A DNA stretch of 64,000 nucleotides from Micractinium sp. NFX-FRZ (GCA_029339195.1 JAPTJF010000002.1:434001-498000), one strand, 5' to 3'. Positions 1 to 11,275 are shown, counted from the first letter of the stretch. Program-made: numbers and translations. The notes: generated from the letters alone by a model not told the origin.

Positions 1-2
1 GA

Positions 3-128
3 GCGTTGGCAGCGCTGGGGTTCCGCCCCATCACCAACCTCAGAGAGCTCCTTCTGCCGCTAAGCGCCTCCTTTGCCACCCATGGCATAGGAGAGCCCTC
101 AACCAGCCAAGGGGTGCCCCGATTGTGA
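3..128 (+). CDS. Possible 3' end of an upstream gene, or leader of the ATP12 gene (partial)
   Basis: An open frame runs from the window edge to a TGA at 126-128. It reads like protein at first (ALGFRPITNLRELLLPLSA), then becomes low quality. It could be the last exon of a gene to the left, or a spurious frame in the 5' leader of the ATP12 gene that follows. No family was recognised and no splice site fixes it. Low confidence. Confidence 0.2.
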   Translation, partial: ALAALGFRPITNLRELLLPLSASFATHGIGEPSTSQGVPRL

Positions 129-267
129 GCCGAACACCGCATGTGCACTTTGGCTGGGGCCGGCGCCGCCGCTGCCGCCACTGTCTGCTGCCACAGCTGC
201 GCTGCCGTGAGGCTGTGCCGCCTCTTCTTGCACCGCCTGAGCGCAACTCATGGCCCCTTTGCTGCAG

Positions 268-2007
268 TTACAAGACAGTGCATGTGAAGGATGCGCTGGA
301 TCAGGTGTGCCGCGGCCTGGCTGCTATACTACTAGGGCCAGTTGCTGCCGGCTGCCGCTTGGCACAAGTGGGCTCTGCACCTCCGAGGCAGGCTGGCATT
401 CACAACTGCAACCCTGCTGCGTGTGACCGTCCTTCCTACCCCGCAGGGCGGCTTTCAAGTGATGCTGGATCACCGGGTGCTGCGCACGCCGGCACGGCGC
501 CCGCTGGTGGTGCCTACCCGCGCCCTGGCGCTGGCTATCGCAGCCGAGTGGGAGTGGCAGGTCTGTAGAATTCGTTGGAGGGTACCTGGACCCTGATTGA
601 TTGGGTTGAGTGAAGCAAGGCAGCATCGCGTAGGCGGCATGGGCAGCTGCCGGCGGCCCTCGTGACCCCATGCATGGGCGCATGTGCAGTGCCATCGGCT
701 GGGTGCTGCCACGGGGCAGTGCCCCGCACGCTCAGCCCGCCGCCCCCCTGCCACCCCTGCCGCCCGCACCATGTGCGCTACACACCCTGCCCCATAGCCC
801 GCATGTCACGCAATGCCTCACGCCCTTCTCCCCCTTGCCCCGCATTTCCTACCGTGTGCCACTGCCACCACTCCCTCCCACCTCTACGCCCCGCAGGTGA
901 AACGCATCCAGCCCTTCACCATGCCCCTCATGTCTCTGGCAGCCACTGCCATTGACCAGCCCAAGCACCGGGATGAGGTGATCGACACCATGCTGCAGTA
1001 CCTGCCCACCGACTCGGTCATGTGCCGGGAGGAGCCGGGTCCGGTGGCAGCCCTGCAGGCAGAGGTGAGGGCAGGGCCCAGGGTGACGGCAGGCAGGCAC
1101 AGGGGTGCCCGATGCATGCTGCTGGGCAGCAATGCCGGCCGCGCTTCGAGTTAATCTGTGTGGGCGGCTTGCCTGTGGTGACCCCACGGGCCGCGAACAG
1201 CACCGAGCAGAGCGCTTGCCCCGCTGGCGTCGCTGACAGGAGCAGCTTCCTGCCTGCCTGCACGCCTGCCCCCTCACCTGCCCTCTTGCTTACCCGCCCG
1301 CCCCCTACCCCACATTTGCCACCCTTGTCCTGCCCCATTACCCGTGCAGCTGTACGACCCGATCCTCCGTTGGGCGCAGAGCACCATGGGTGTGCAGCTG
1401 CAGCCCACTGAGAGCATCTTTGGGGCCCACCTGAGCGCGGGACAGCTGGCAGCGGTGCAGCGGCACATGCAGGTACATGTGTGGGAGAGTGTGTGGGAGG
1501 GGCTCGGTGCCATGCAGGCGCGGGGGCGCGGCCAATTGCAGCGCCGGGTTGCATGGCTTCGGAAGCTGCTTCTTGCGGCTCTGATGCGTCTTCAATTGCC
1601 TAACAGTGCCTCATGCGTTGTGGTACCACCCCTCTCGTGTGATGAGCATGTTGTACAGGGTTCCACCCTGTGCTGCTGCCCTTGCCCCCGCCCCGCCCCG
1701 AGCTCCCCAGCGCTCCCCTGCCCACCACCCCACTCCTGTCCATCTCGTCCCACCGCAGAGCTTGGACAACTGGCACCTGGCCGCAGCTGAGCAGCTGGCG
1801 GCATGCTGCAAGTCGGTTCTGCTGGGGCTGGCAGCCACAGCGCAGCAGCTGAGCGTGGAGCAGGTCGTTGCAGCCGCCAGGCTGGAGGAGGACCACCAGA
1901 TTGCATACTGGGGGCTGGTGGAGGGGGGCCACGACATCGACATTGCCGACATCAAAGTGCGCGTGGCGGCGCCCTCCGTCTTTGTCCGCCTGCTGCGCCG
2001 GCATTGA
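268..2007 (+). CDS. ATP12: ATP12-type F1-ATPase assembly chaperone (5' end unresolved)
   Basis: Mitochondrial chaperone that holds the F1 alpha subunit during ATP synthase assembly (ATPAF2/ATP12 family). Exons are 268-304, 447-560, 897-1064, 1350-1472 and 1759-2007; from the second exon on all joins are phase 0. About 229 residues are covered. Family marks are YKTVHV near the N-terminus, a QVMLDHRVLRTP strand, PFTMPLMSLAATAID, LPTDSVMCREEP, LYDPILRWAQ, and the C-terminal block LEEDHQIAYWGLVEGGHDID. The first exon listed needs two bases from an earlier exon, so the start and the presequence are unresolved; an ATG at 141 opens an Ala/Cys-rich frame that does not join in phase. A TGTAA signal lies about 100 bases after the stop. 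The family call is secure; the N-terminus is not. Confidence 0.9.
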
Positions 2008-2105
2008 TGCAGATGGCCCCCCACCGCGGCGCGCCAGCGCCCCGCTGGCGCTCAGCTGCCCAGCGGCGGGGGCGGTGCGCTTCGGGTTGTTGCTCTGACT
2101 CTTCC

Positions 2106-2110
2106 TGTAA
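2106..2110 (+). other. TGTAA polyadenylation signal of the ATP12 gene
   Basis: TGTAA lies about 100 bases past the ATP12 stop. TGTAA is the usual chlorophyte poly(A) signal. Confidence 0.6.
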
Positions 2111-2385
2111 CTTACTTGCGAGCTCTTGGTACAACAATATCACGCAGTTGCAATGTGGGGGCTTCAGTGGGGGCGGAGCTGGGCGCATCTTGCCCCGTGG
2201 GCCAACGGCGCCACTTCTGGGTGGTGCCGTGCATGGCGGGGGGGCTGCTGTCTGCAATTTAGATCGACGGGTTGTTGACATCGTACGTATACAGTGTCAC
2301 ATATATCCGTTGTCTCCGCTGTGCACCTGGAGCCGGAGTTCGCGCAGCAATGTGAGCAAGCGCAGCCGTTGGCAGCCTGCTGCTT
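2111..2385. other. Intergenic: leader of the aminotransferase-like gene
   Basis: Short gap between two genes on the same strand. It should hold the promoter and 5' UTR of the next gene. No TATA box or other motif stands out. Confidence 0.4.
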
Positions 2386-4183
2386 GTGTGTTCGTGCAAG
2401 CTGACGTTTGTGCTTGCATTGATGCGGCGCGCAGCCTGCGATCTGCCGTGGGCTCACTTCTGCAGCCTGCCGCCCCCGCCCAAGTCCCGCTGCAGGCAGG
2501 GCCCTGCCGGTGGTAGCTCGCAGCAGCAGCAGCAGCAGCAGCAGCAGCCAATGCAGCCCACTCCCAAACAGTTCCTGCTGGAATCTCCCCGGGGAGCTTA
2601 CACCACGCTGCACGCGCGGCGTGCCCTGGGCAGCACTGACAGCAGCGACGGCAACAACGGCGGCAGCGGCAGGTTTGAGCTTGTTGATTGGGTCACCCAC
2701 CTGGAGCGGCTGGTGCGGTCTCTGCGGGCGATGCACGAGGTCCTGGGCGGCTGTTACGCACGCTACTACGCCTGGCTGCAGGTGTGCCACTGGCTGGCTG
2801 GCCTGCATGCTGCCCACGCGGTTGCTTGCGGCATGCGTGCTGCCTACCACCAACTCTCGTCTGGCCATGCCCCTCTGCCCTGGCTCGGCCGGCCCGCTTT
2901 CGCCTGGGAATGCCCATCCTGCTGCGTTTGCACCGCCCACGCCGCCTTGCCAGCTTCCCCCAGCCCTGCACCCCTGCCAGCGAAGCCCACCCATCTCAAG
3001 CTCCACCCACCCACACCCGCCCCCCCGCGTGCAGAGCGCTGCTGCCCCAGAGCCTGCAGCGCTGCAGCAGCTCATGGCACCAACCATCCAGGCAGCTCTG
3101 GCTGCAGCAGAGCAGGCACACGCATCAGCTCAGCACCTGATGCTCATCATCGTGCTGCCGCCATCCCCCGACACCCCCTGTGGTCTGGACGTGCATGCGC
3201 TTGCACACCCGTGCGGCCCGCCCGGCAGCGCCCCCTGCTCAGCCGTGGTGCTAGGCGGGCCCCGCAGCGTGCCAGAAGCCAAGGTGCGTCCCGCTGCTGC
3301 TGCCTGTGGCATGCAGACGGCAGTGGAGGGATGCCAGTTTTGATGCAGTTGCAGGAGAGTGCTTGGCTGTCCTTGCTGTTTGAGTCCCCCTTGCATGTTA
3401 CAGCGGTACAACAGCGGCACAACAGCGGTGCACGGCGCGTGTTGTACACTGGTACACCAGCGAAGAACAGCGTGCCAGCCGTCCAAGGTGCCCGCACTCT
3501 GCCAGCGTTGCCAGCCTCCACTGGCCCCATCCGCCCCTTGCCTCCTCCATCCCACACGACCATGCGCACAGGACTCTGGCTGGGTGGCAGACCGCCAGCC
3601 TCTGGAACAGGCGCGGCCAGGGCCAGCAGCCGAGGTCGAGGTCCTGCTGAGCACGGAAGGTGGGCGGCTGCTGGAGGGCCTCCTGACCAACCTATTTGTG
3701 GTCACCCACGAACAGGCTGCCGGGTGCAGCAGCGAGGCACTGGGCACAGCGGGCACAGCGCGCGCAGCAAGCGCAGCAGATGTCGGCGCAGCTGGCGGCT
3801 GCAGCAGCGGAGTGGAGGGCAGCAATGACGACAGCAGCGCTGCTGCTGCTGCGGCGCATGTTGTGGTGTGGACCGCCAGCGCGGCGGAGGGGGCGGTGTG
3901 GGGCACGATGCGGGCGCGGGTGCTGGAGGCGTGCCACCGGCTGGGGCACGCTGTGCGCGAGGAGGCGCCCAGCATGCACGCCAGGCACACGTGGCGCGAG
4001 GCCTTCCTCACCAACAGCCTGCGCACGGTGCAGCCGCTGCAGCGAATCACATGTGACGCCTCCAATGTGTGGGGCCACACGCCTTGGGAGCTTGCCTTCC
4101 CATCAGCGCCTGGGCCTGTGACCGCGGCGCTCGCTGCTGAGGTGGCCCACCTGCTGCCCGCCCTGCCCGCCTCCGCCCTGTGA
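2386..4183 (+). CDS. Class IV aminotransferase-like PLP-dependent protein
   Basis: Related to the plant D-amino-acid aminotransferase-like (fold type IV PLP) proteins of unknown substrate. Exons are 2386-2781, 3035-3283 and 3572-4183, all phase 0, giving about 418 aa. Marks are FLLESPRGAYTT near the N-terminus, the segment PEAKDSGWV whose Lys (about 215) aligns with the PLP lysine position and is the last residue before intron 2, and the cofactor-loop block LLEGLLTNLFVV (Glu 250, Asn 255). A C-terminal block WREAFLTNSLRTVQP is also typical. A run of about nine CAG-coded glutamines (2521-2547) precedes the conserved part. The start could instead be the in-frame ATG at 2422. The branched-chain or 4-amino-4-deoxychorismate lyase branches are less likely from the motifs. 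Confidence 0.8.
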
Positions 4184-4306
4184 GGCTGCATCACCTTGCT
4201 GCCCACCAGATCGCTGCATGCACTGGATCCGTCATGCGAGGCTGCATTAAGCTGCATCACCCTGCTGCCCACCACAGTTGTAGACTAGATCGGTCATGTG
4301 AGGCTG
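4182..4306. repeat. Imperfect tandem duplication just past the stop
   Basis: Two diverged copies (about 4182-4237 and 4238-4306) share GAGGCTGCAT, CATCACC, TGCTGCCCACCA and GTCATG blocks in the same order. They start at the stop codon of the aminotransferase-like gene, so they lie in its 3' UTR. Confidence 0.6.
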
Positions 4307-5309
4307 GGTGGCCCACGCTCATGCAGCTCCGCTCCCAGGCGTCAGGCAGGCACCAGGTTGAGACTACATCAGGAACGAAGGATGTATCACGGTGCAGGGT
4401 ACTATCCGTGAAGGAGAGGGAGAAAGGAGGCCGCGCCCAAGGGGCAGGCAAGGGAGGTATGTAGAGACAGCGCCAGCAAGCGGGCTGGGACCTGGACTTG
4501 AAAGAGGTCAGTCCAGAGGGAAACACAAGCACGCGGGAGGAAGACCATTTATTTGGCGAGGGGGAAAGAATAAAAGAAAGTGCATGGGTCGTATAGGTGG
4601 CTGCAGGTCTTGACTTTGTGAAAAAAACGAGGGGGCAGAGGGCAACTTGTGCCGCAAGGGGTAGGAGGAGAGAAGAATGGGAAAAGAGGGGGCTGGAGGC
4701 AGGTCGGGCTCCTGCGGTGGGCTGGCTGCGGCCTCGCACCGGCCAGCTGTTGAATATTTGGGCATTGAGTTGCATTGCAAAGGCATGGTGAGCGCTGCAG
4801 GGTGTACTTCAGTGCATGATAGGGTGGTGTGGGGTGGGGGGAAGTAAGGGGCCATGCTGGAAGGGGGGTTGAGGGGGCGGGGCGTCGGGAAACAAAGGTG
4901 GGGGAGAGCAACGCAGACCATGGGCATTGCTCGGACTGGATTGCACTTGAGACTGGATTGCACTTGAGAGGATCAAGGTTGGAAGGCGCTCAAGAGGGAG
5001 AGGTGCTGTGACTCAAACTGACCCGCATCCGACGTGCGGGGCCACGCCGCTGAGATGCATGCAGTGCACACAGCGAGGCCCCTTGCAGGGGCCCGCCCTT
5101 GATGGACAGTTGTTGCGGTGTTGCCTGCCAATGGCCGCCATTGCCGCAGCTGCACACACAACACAGAGACACAGTGCCCTCGAGTGCTCCAGCGCTGCAA
5201 ACATCAAGTTTTGTGGGGTGCTCCTCTGGGCCGCCAGTCAACTGGCAGGCGGGCTGCGGCAACGACTGCCGCCGCTGATGCGTGCATGCGTGCCGGACTT
5301 GCCTGCGCC
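4307..5309. other. Convergent intergenic region, no gene seen
   Basis: Between the ends of two convergent genes. Purine-rich on the plus strand, with no frame showing family similarity. It should hold both 3' UTRs; no clear TGTAA was found for either gene. Confidence 0.4.
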
Positions 5310-5510
5310 TTACCCCTGCTGGTAAGCGCCCGGGTACATTTGCAGGCCAGCCACCGCCATGAGCAGCGCGTGCGGCAGCTGCGGGTGCCCCAGCGGCTGC
5401 CCAACGCCCGCACTGCCCGCCATGCTTGCTGGCATGCCCACCACTCCCACCATGCCAGGCACGCCGCCGACCTGCATGCCGGCGGCGGTGGCTCGCTGGT
5501 GGTGGTGGAG

Positions 5511-5547
<37 letters not shown>

Positions 5548-7939
5548 ATGGCGTCGTGGGTGCGGCGGGAGTCGATGCGCACGGGTGTCTTGGAGGGTGA
5601 CACGCGCAGCGGCAACGTCCCTGCAGAGGCAGCAGCAGCAGGGGCCAGGGCATGTGGAGCTCACGTGCGCACGCAGCAGGGCCAGCGCAGCCTGGGCCGC
5701 GCGGCGACATACTGGTGGCTGCACGCGCTCCATGCAGCAGCAGGCGCGGCGCGGGCAGACCCGGAGGGGCAGGCACGGGTGATGCTGCGGCCAGCAGGCA
5801 GGAGCAGCCAGCAGAGACAGTGCACACCATGCATTCGCTACACAAATCACTGGCAGCGCTCGCACAGCGCACCTAGCAGCGCTCCGCTGAGCTTGAGAGC
5901 GCCCCGCGCGCTCTCCGCTGTTGCAAACTCCACAAACGCAATCTTGCTGTTGTGCTGCGAGTCGCCCAGCAGGCGAATCTTGGACACCGGGCCTGCTGGG
6001 GAGGCATGGCGGGAGGCAGGAGGGGGCAGGTGGGCGGATCGCATGCAGGCAGGCGCCCGGGAGGCAGGAGGGGGCAGAAGGGCGATTCGCATGCAGGCAG
6101 GCGCCCTGCCTCCCAGCTGCCACACCCACACGTGGAAAGGAGAAGCACAGAGCGAAACAAGCGCAACAGCATGAGGAGCCCGCTCTTTGGCAGCAGGGGC
6201 TGTCATACATGTTGCACTGCATCTTGCTTAAACAAACACTAGAAAGAGGCACTTGAACAGGCTGCTCACCCCGCAGGGCATCGCTGAACTCGCAGCGGTT
6301 CCTTCTCCACAACAACCAGCACACCGAATTAGTACACCGCCACATGTGCCCTTTATTCACCCCGCTCACCGCACAGGTTGTCGAAAAACTCCCGCAGCTG
6401 GTCCCGCTCCACCACGCGGTCTATGTTGCCCACAAACACGGTGCGCGCCACCAGCTCGCGCTCCTCCGTGCTGCGCGGCAGGTAGGTGTTGTTGACGGGG
6501 ACGATGGCCGTCTTGGAGGGGCTCACGCGGATGGGGAAGTCGCCCAGCAGAGCGCTGCTCTTGCTGAGCGCCTGAGCGGGAGGCAGGCGGGGGTGCCAGG
6601 GAGCAGAGGAGCACAGGTGAGGCGGCGGGGAAGGCAGAGCTGGTCTGGTGTGCTGGTGAGACAATGGAGCGCACGGCACGGACAGTGCAGCGGCATGCGG
6701 CGGCACGGGTGCAACGGGCGGCTGCTGAGCGGCGGCGCGCAGTGGGCACAGGCAGCAGCATCTTTGACCCCCCGCCCCTGACTCCGCTCCTGAAGCCCCA
6801 CTGCCGGCACATTTGCGTCCAGTTAGCTCAGCTGGGCCCCACCTGCTGCGCCGACTCCTCGTTCATGAACTCTATAAAGGCAAAGCGCATGGAGGAGTTG
6901 GGGTCGCCGCACACGCGGCAGTCCACCAGCTGGCCGCAGTCGGTGAAGAACCCTGCCAGCTGCGCCTCGCTGACCGCATCACTGATGTCGCTGATGTATA
7001 CCGTGCGCCGCACTTTCTCCTCGTTGCGCCGCCCAGCGGCACCGCCGTTGCCTCCTCCTGTGCCGCTCCGCCGCCGCCCAGTCGTCCCCTGCTGCTGCTG
7101 CTGCTGCTGCTGCTGCGCCGCGTGCTGTTGCTGCACATGCGCTGCCACCATTGCCGCGGCGGCGGCCGCCGTGCTGGGCGGTAGCACCGCCGTTGCAGGG
7201 CTGTAGCCGTTTTGTAGCAAGGGGCCATGCATAGCAGCTGTGCCAGCAGCACCCATGTGCAGCTGTGCCAGCAGGTCGCCGCTAAGCAGCGAGGGGTCTC
7301 CGTACGGGTGCGGGCTGCCGTTGCTGCCACCATGGCTTGAGGAGCCAGGTGACGCCGAGCGCCTTGGCAGCTGCTGGAAGTGCGGAGCGGCGGAGGCGGG
7401 CAGCAGCCTGCTGCTGGCACCGCTGCTGCCGCCGCCGCTGCCGTCAGCGCCACCACCGCGTAAGTGGAGCGCGTGCAGCTGTGCGACTAGAACTGCATGC
7501 GACAGGGAACAAGGAGGCACATCAGTCTGCCCTGCTACAACAGAGCCAAACCCAGCCAAAGCCAATATGGCGGGAAACGGCGGTTCCACCGCCTTGCCGC
7601 CACCCCTCCGCCGCCAGTGCTGGTACCGGAGGTGGCACTCACGGGTGTCCGCCAGTCCCTGGTTTGCTCCACGCTGTGCTTCCTGCTGGCCGCCGCCTGC
7701 CGGCACGTGGGCTGCAAGGGGCGGGAGTTGGCGGGGCGTGTCCCACTCACGGTCCGCCTCCCAGTGGCTTGCGGAACCTCGATGAGCCCGCAAAAGATGC
7801 AGAGCGATGGCCGGGTGCGCGGCGGCGGCGCTCTACAAGCCACTTCTGCAGCGCGGCCTCTTCTCCACGTACGCTCGGCCTCACCTGGCCACTGCGATCC
7901 CTGGTGCGGGCTCTGCTCACTACCATCACTGTGCTGCAT
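5310..7939 (-). CDS. CID-type RNA-binding protein with two RRM domains
   Basis: Resembles plant CTC-interacting-domain proteins CID8-CID13, which bind RNA and, in plants, poly(A)-binding protein. Exons 5' to 3' are 7939-7885, 7492-6843, 6571-6370, 5992-5873 and 5620-5310; phases close throughout, giving 445 aa. RRM1 starts near residue 180 (RRTVYISDI, then MRFAFIEFMNEE); RRM2 starts near 278 (RTVFVGNIDR, then KIAFVEFATAESARGA). Each RRM is followed, as in the family, by a PIRVSPSKT-type motif (FPIRVSPSKTAI and LPLRVSPSKTPVR). PolyQ runs occur before RRM1 (nine CAG at 7081-7113) and near the C-terminus (eleven CAG at 5514-5546). The short first exon is chosen by phase and is less certain. I could not find the PAM2 motif expected near the N-terminus. 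Confidence 0.85.
6011..6106. repeat. 48-bp tandem repeat, two copies, intronic
   Basis: Copies 6011-6058 and 6059-6106 differ at about four positions. They lie in the intron between the two RRM2 exons of the CID-type gene. The unit is a multiple of three and contains GCATGCAGGCAGGCGCCC. Confidence 0.9.
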
Positions 7940-9110
7940 CTCTGCTGCCCGCCAGAGCCGCCGCCGCGCCTCAACGAGCCATATCAATTCCCGAACAGCC
8001 GGCGCGCTTCGGTTTGCAGCCCTGAACAGGCGTGGTGGGGGCGAGGGGCGCGTGCGAGTGGTGCCAAGCGACCGAATGGGGGAATGAAGCGACGAACGGG
8101 CAAGCAGTACTGATGCTGACGGTGCTGACGGTGCTGCTGGTGGCTCACCAACCATTCAACTGGAGATGCACCCTTGCAGGCTGTTGCGCCTTCCTGCCGG
8201 AGCCAACGGCTGTGGATTAGTTGATCATGAGCCTGTCTTACTATGTCGCTGACCCCCCAGGGCGGTGCGCTGCCTGTGTGGGCCCGCAACTTTGCGTCGG
8301 ACTTGTGGCAGAGAAAGGAACTGGTCGACTTGGCGGGATGGGCTGAAGAGCTCAGGTTGGGGCGGGTGGCCAATGCTGCTCGCCAATGCCACATTATCAC
8401 CTTGAGAAACAGATAACCTAGGTGTTGTGCATGTTGGGGATGGTTTGGGCCACTGGAACATGCAGAGCTGGGTGTACGGCAGGGGGTGGAGGGCCGATCA
8501 CCCCTGCCGCCCAAGCCCTGCAGCAGCAATGGGGGCTGCGCTGCCACCACCGCCACGCTTGCAAGCACTTCCAAACACCAGCATGCATGATGGTAACCAA
8601 CGCCAAAGGGCACGCCATATGTTTGGCTTGCTTGGATTCAGTGCTTGTACATTGGTGACGTGGCCCGCGTCAGAAGGTGCTCGCAGCCACTTGGAAGTCT
8701 CCCCAGCAATTTCAAAAGAGCCCTGCAGATCCCGCCAGTCCTCCCAAACTTCAAAACCGAACATGTGACAAGAGAGCTGTACTGAAGGATAATAAGCGGG
8801 AAGGGGAGGGCCGGCGGTGAACCACGCCAGTGGCTGAATACCTGGGCCCCCAGGCACCTGCCGCCACCAGGCACCTAACGCGGCGGCAGGGTCCGCGCTG
8901 GAGGTGGCTGGCAGCCCGGCTGAACCCTAGGCCATCTACTTCCAATTGCCTGCTGTGATCAAGCGCAAGCTATTCAGGAACTGCACAACCAGCGTTCGCC
9001 ACGTTGGTCCGCCTCAGGGTCGGCTTTATCTCGGAGGTGGAGAGCCCACGACACCTCTGCCCCCGCAACTCGCCACCCTTAGGCATCCCCAGGCACCACT
9101 CTACTCAGCT
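7940..9110. other. Divergent intergenic region, no gene seen
   Basis: About 1.2 kb between the starts of the CID-type gene (-) and the FTR gene (+). It should carry both promoters and 5' leaders. Several open frames exist but none shows family similarity or good splice continuity. Part of the left side could be 5' UTR exons of the CID-type gene. Confidence 0.4.
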
Positions 9111-10114
9111 ATGGCGGCAGCAGCGGCATCCTGCAGCTTGGCAGCGCTGTCGGGCGCAAGGCGTGGCGCTTTCCAGGGCCGGGCGGCGCGTCGCTCTCTG
9201 CGCGTCTGTGCCAACATCTGTGAGTGCTGACCGGGCTTGAGGTGCTCTGGTGGGCCACCATCGATCAGCCGGCCAGCCGCCCCTTTGAGCCCTCCCTCCT
9301 GCCCTCTCTCTCTCTCTCTTGACTGTAGCCACCGACGTGTCGCCCGAGCAGCGCAGCCTGGAGGTCATGCGCAAGTTCTCGGAGCAGTATGCCAAGATGT
9401 GAGAGCCGCGCCGCCGCCCGCCCGCCCGCCGCACTGTGATACACCCACGCACTGGCAGAAATTTGTTTCACCCTCGCCATGCTTGGAACCGCTCATTGGT
9501 GTAGCTGGAAGCTGCATGTGTAGCAGCCGCTGGGCGTCACGCCTCTTGGGCGTGCCTGCCTTTGCCCGCACTGAGGGGGCCCCCTTGGAACATGACATCT
9601 CATTCCCTGACGTTCCCTCCTGCCCCAGGTCTGGCACCTACTTCTGCATGGATAAGTCAGTGACCGCTGTGGTGATCAAGGGGCTGGCGGAGCACAAGGA
9701 GGAGCTGGGAGCACCGCTGTGCCCCTGCCGCCATTACGACGACAAGGCGGCAGAGGCTGAGCAGGGCTTCTGGAACTGCCCCTGCGTGCCCATGCGCGAG
9801 CGCAAGGTGAGGGGACGCAGGGTGGGGCGCTGTGGGGACAGCAGGGCAGGGTGATCTGTTGGGGTGGATGAGGCAGCGGCTCCGAGCTCCGAATTGTCCA
9901 GCTAGCGCGCCTACTGCTGCGTGCTGCCGCCCTCGGAACGTCTCCCATTGCGTGCTCCCTCACCGCCCCTGCTCACGTGCCTGTTCTCTCCCCCTGTCCT
10001 CTGCTTCCACAGGAGTGCCACTGCATGCTGTTCTTGACGCCGGACGGAGACTTTGCAGGCGATGAGCAGAACATCACTCTCGATGAGATTGTCGAGGCGA
10101 CCAAGGGCATGTGA
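9111..10114 (+). CDS. FTRC: Ferredoxin-thioredoxin reductase, catalytic (beta) chain, plastid
   Basis: Catalytic subunit of the plastid enzyme that passes electrons from photoreduced ferredoxin through a 4Fe-4S cluster and an active-site disulfide to thioredoxins, switching Calvin cycle enzymes on in light. Exons are 9111-9219, 9329-9398, 9629-9806 and 10013-10114; all phases close, 152 aa. The first 36 residues form an Ala/Arg/Ser-rich transit peptide. All diagnostic cysteines are present: Cys66, then CPC (91-93), 16 residues, CPC (110-112), 8 residues, CHC (121-123), the exact family spacing. The block CPCRHYDDKAAEAEQGFWN is nearly invariant in plants. The four introns-plus-exons are compact. 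The variable (alpha) subunit is not in this window. Confidence 0.97.
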
Positions 10115-10217
10115 TTTGGATGTGTGACTGTGTTTCTTATGAATTCTTTTCTCCTTCCTGCCCCCCCTTCCGCCTGTACACTAACTGACCTGCCGCTGAT
10201 CTGATACTAATACTGCA

Positions 10218-10222
10218 TGTAA
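10218..10222 (+). other. TGTAA polyadenylation signal of the FTR gene
   Basis: TGTAA lies about 100 bases after the FTR stop codon. Confidence 0.6.
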
Positions 10223-11275
10223 TGAACGAGTGAGACGCAACGTCATGCCAACCCCAGGCCATGCATCTGTGCCTGATATGTCCACTACATGATACGCGTG
10301 GCCTGCTGTATGCTCAGAATGCTTGTCGCGCAGCCGCGCCTGCAGCCGAAGATGCACGAGCGACAGGGGAGGGCCTGTTCTGGGTATGTGGGCTGGCAGG
10401 ATGCCCCCAGCCAAAAGGCGCTTGGGCGCAGTCGTGCCACTGGTTGTGCATGAGCATGCGAGGCCCAGCCATGTGAGCCTGGTAACTATGAGCAGCTCAC
10501 GTGGCTGCTCTGCTCTGGTTGGGAACCTGTCTTGCTGCCAGAACCAGCGCTGCTGCGCAGTTGTGCTGGCAGACCAGGCATCAAGGCCCCGCTCCTCAGC
10601 CAAAGGAACCTGCCAGCTCCGCCAGCAGCCTTGGCCCGCTACTAGTTCAACAACACAGCGTGCGACTGCCATTGCATGGGAGCCCCCAACTTTCTGGGAG
10701 CTGCTCTGGCATCCCAGGTACAGCTGGCGCGGTGCCTGCGCTGGGCGGTGACGGGTGCCAAGCGGCACCGTTGCTGCCTCCCCTTTGTGCCGTCGTCGCT
10801 TCATCAGGGACTCCTGGCACACTAGAGCAGCATGCTATTGGGCAGCACTGGGCCTCCTCCCTCTCACTGTTTCCAACGACTGAACAGTTACAAAGCTGGC
10901 CATCCAAGCCGCTTGAAATCAAGTGATGGGACGCCCTCAAGTGCGCACCGCGCGTTAAAGCTCGCCAGCAGCCACCGAGCAGGCAGCTGGGGAAGGGGAA
11001 ACAAGGAAGCTTAAGCTGTGGCGGGAGGAGAGCTGGATTGAGTTCAATTGGGGATGAGACAGGGTAGGGGAGCAGGGTGGGCGACGGCGCTGTGCAGCAC
11101 CGCCGCGCCGACACAAGACGTTGCTACAGGCATGCGTTGGGAAAGGGGTGGAGGTACGAGTTATTTCAGGGGAAGGAACGCTGCAGTCGCACCTCTGCTG
11201 GCGCAGTCGCACCTCTGCTGGCGTGCGCAAAGGCCAGTCAACAGGCGGGCAGCTGGGCAGCCACGCCACGCTCTA
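10223..11275. other. Convergent intergenic region with a minus-strand TGTAA
   Basis: No gene seen. It holds the 3' UTR of the CBM20 gene; a minus-strand TGTAA is at 10888-10892, about 385 bases past that stop. A 20-bp direct repeat (GCAGTCGCACCTCTGCTGGC at about 11183 and 11203) lies about 60 to 90 bases past the CBM20 stop. Confidence 0.45.

Noticed and set aside
3130..4275. 381-codon open frame on the minus strand
   Set aside because: Antisense shadow of the aminotransferase-like gene; no recognisable protein pattern.
4990..6369. 459-codon open frame on the minus strand
   Set aside because: It overlaps the CID gene exons in another frame, is Cys/Arg/His-rich and has no family similarity; a GC-rich shadow frame.
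6811..6842. tRNA-like string GTCCAGTTAGCTCAGCTGG
   Set aside because: It has a D-arm-like block, but the following bases are the donor and exon of the CID-type gene and give no anticodon or T arm. It is intron sequence.
11183..11222. Short direct repeats as a CRISPR array
   Set aside because: Only two adjacent 20-bp copies with no spacer, in a eukaryotic gene context.
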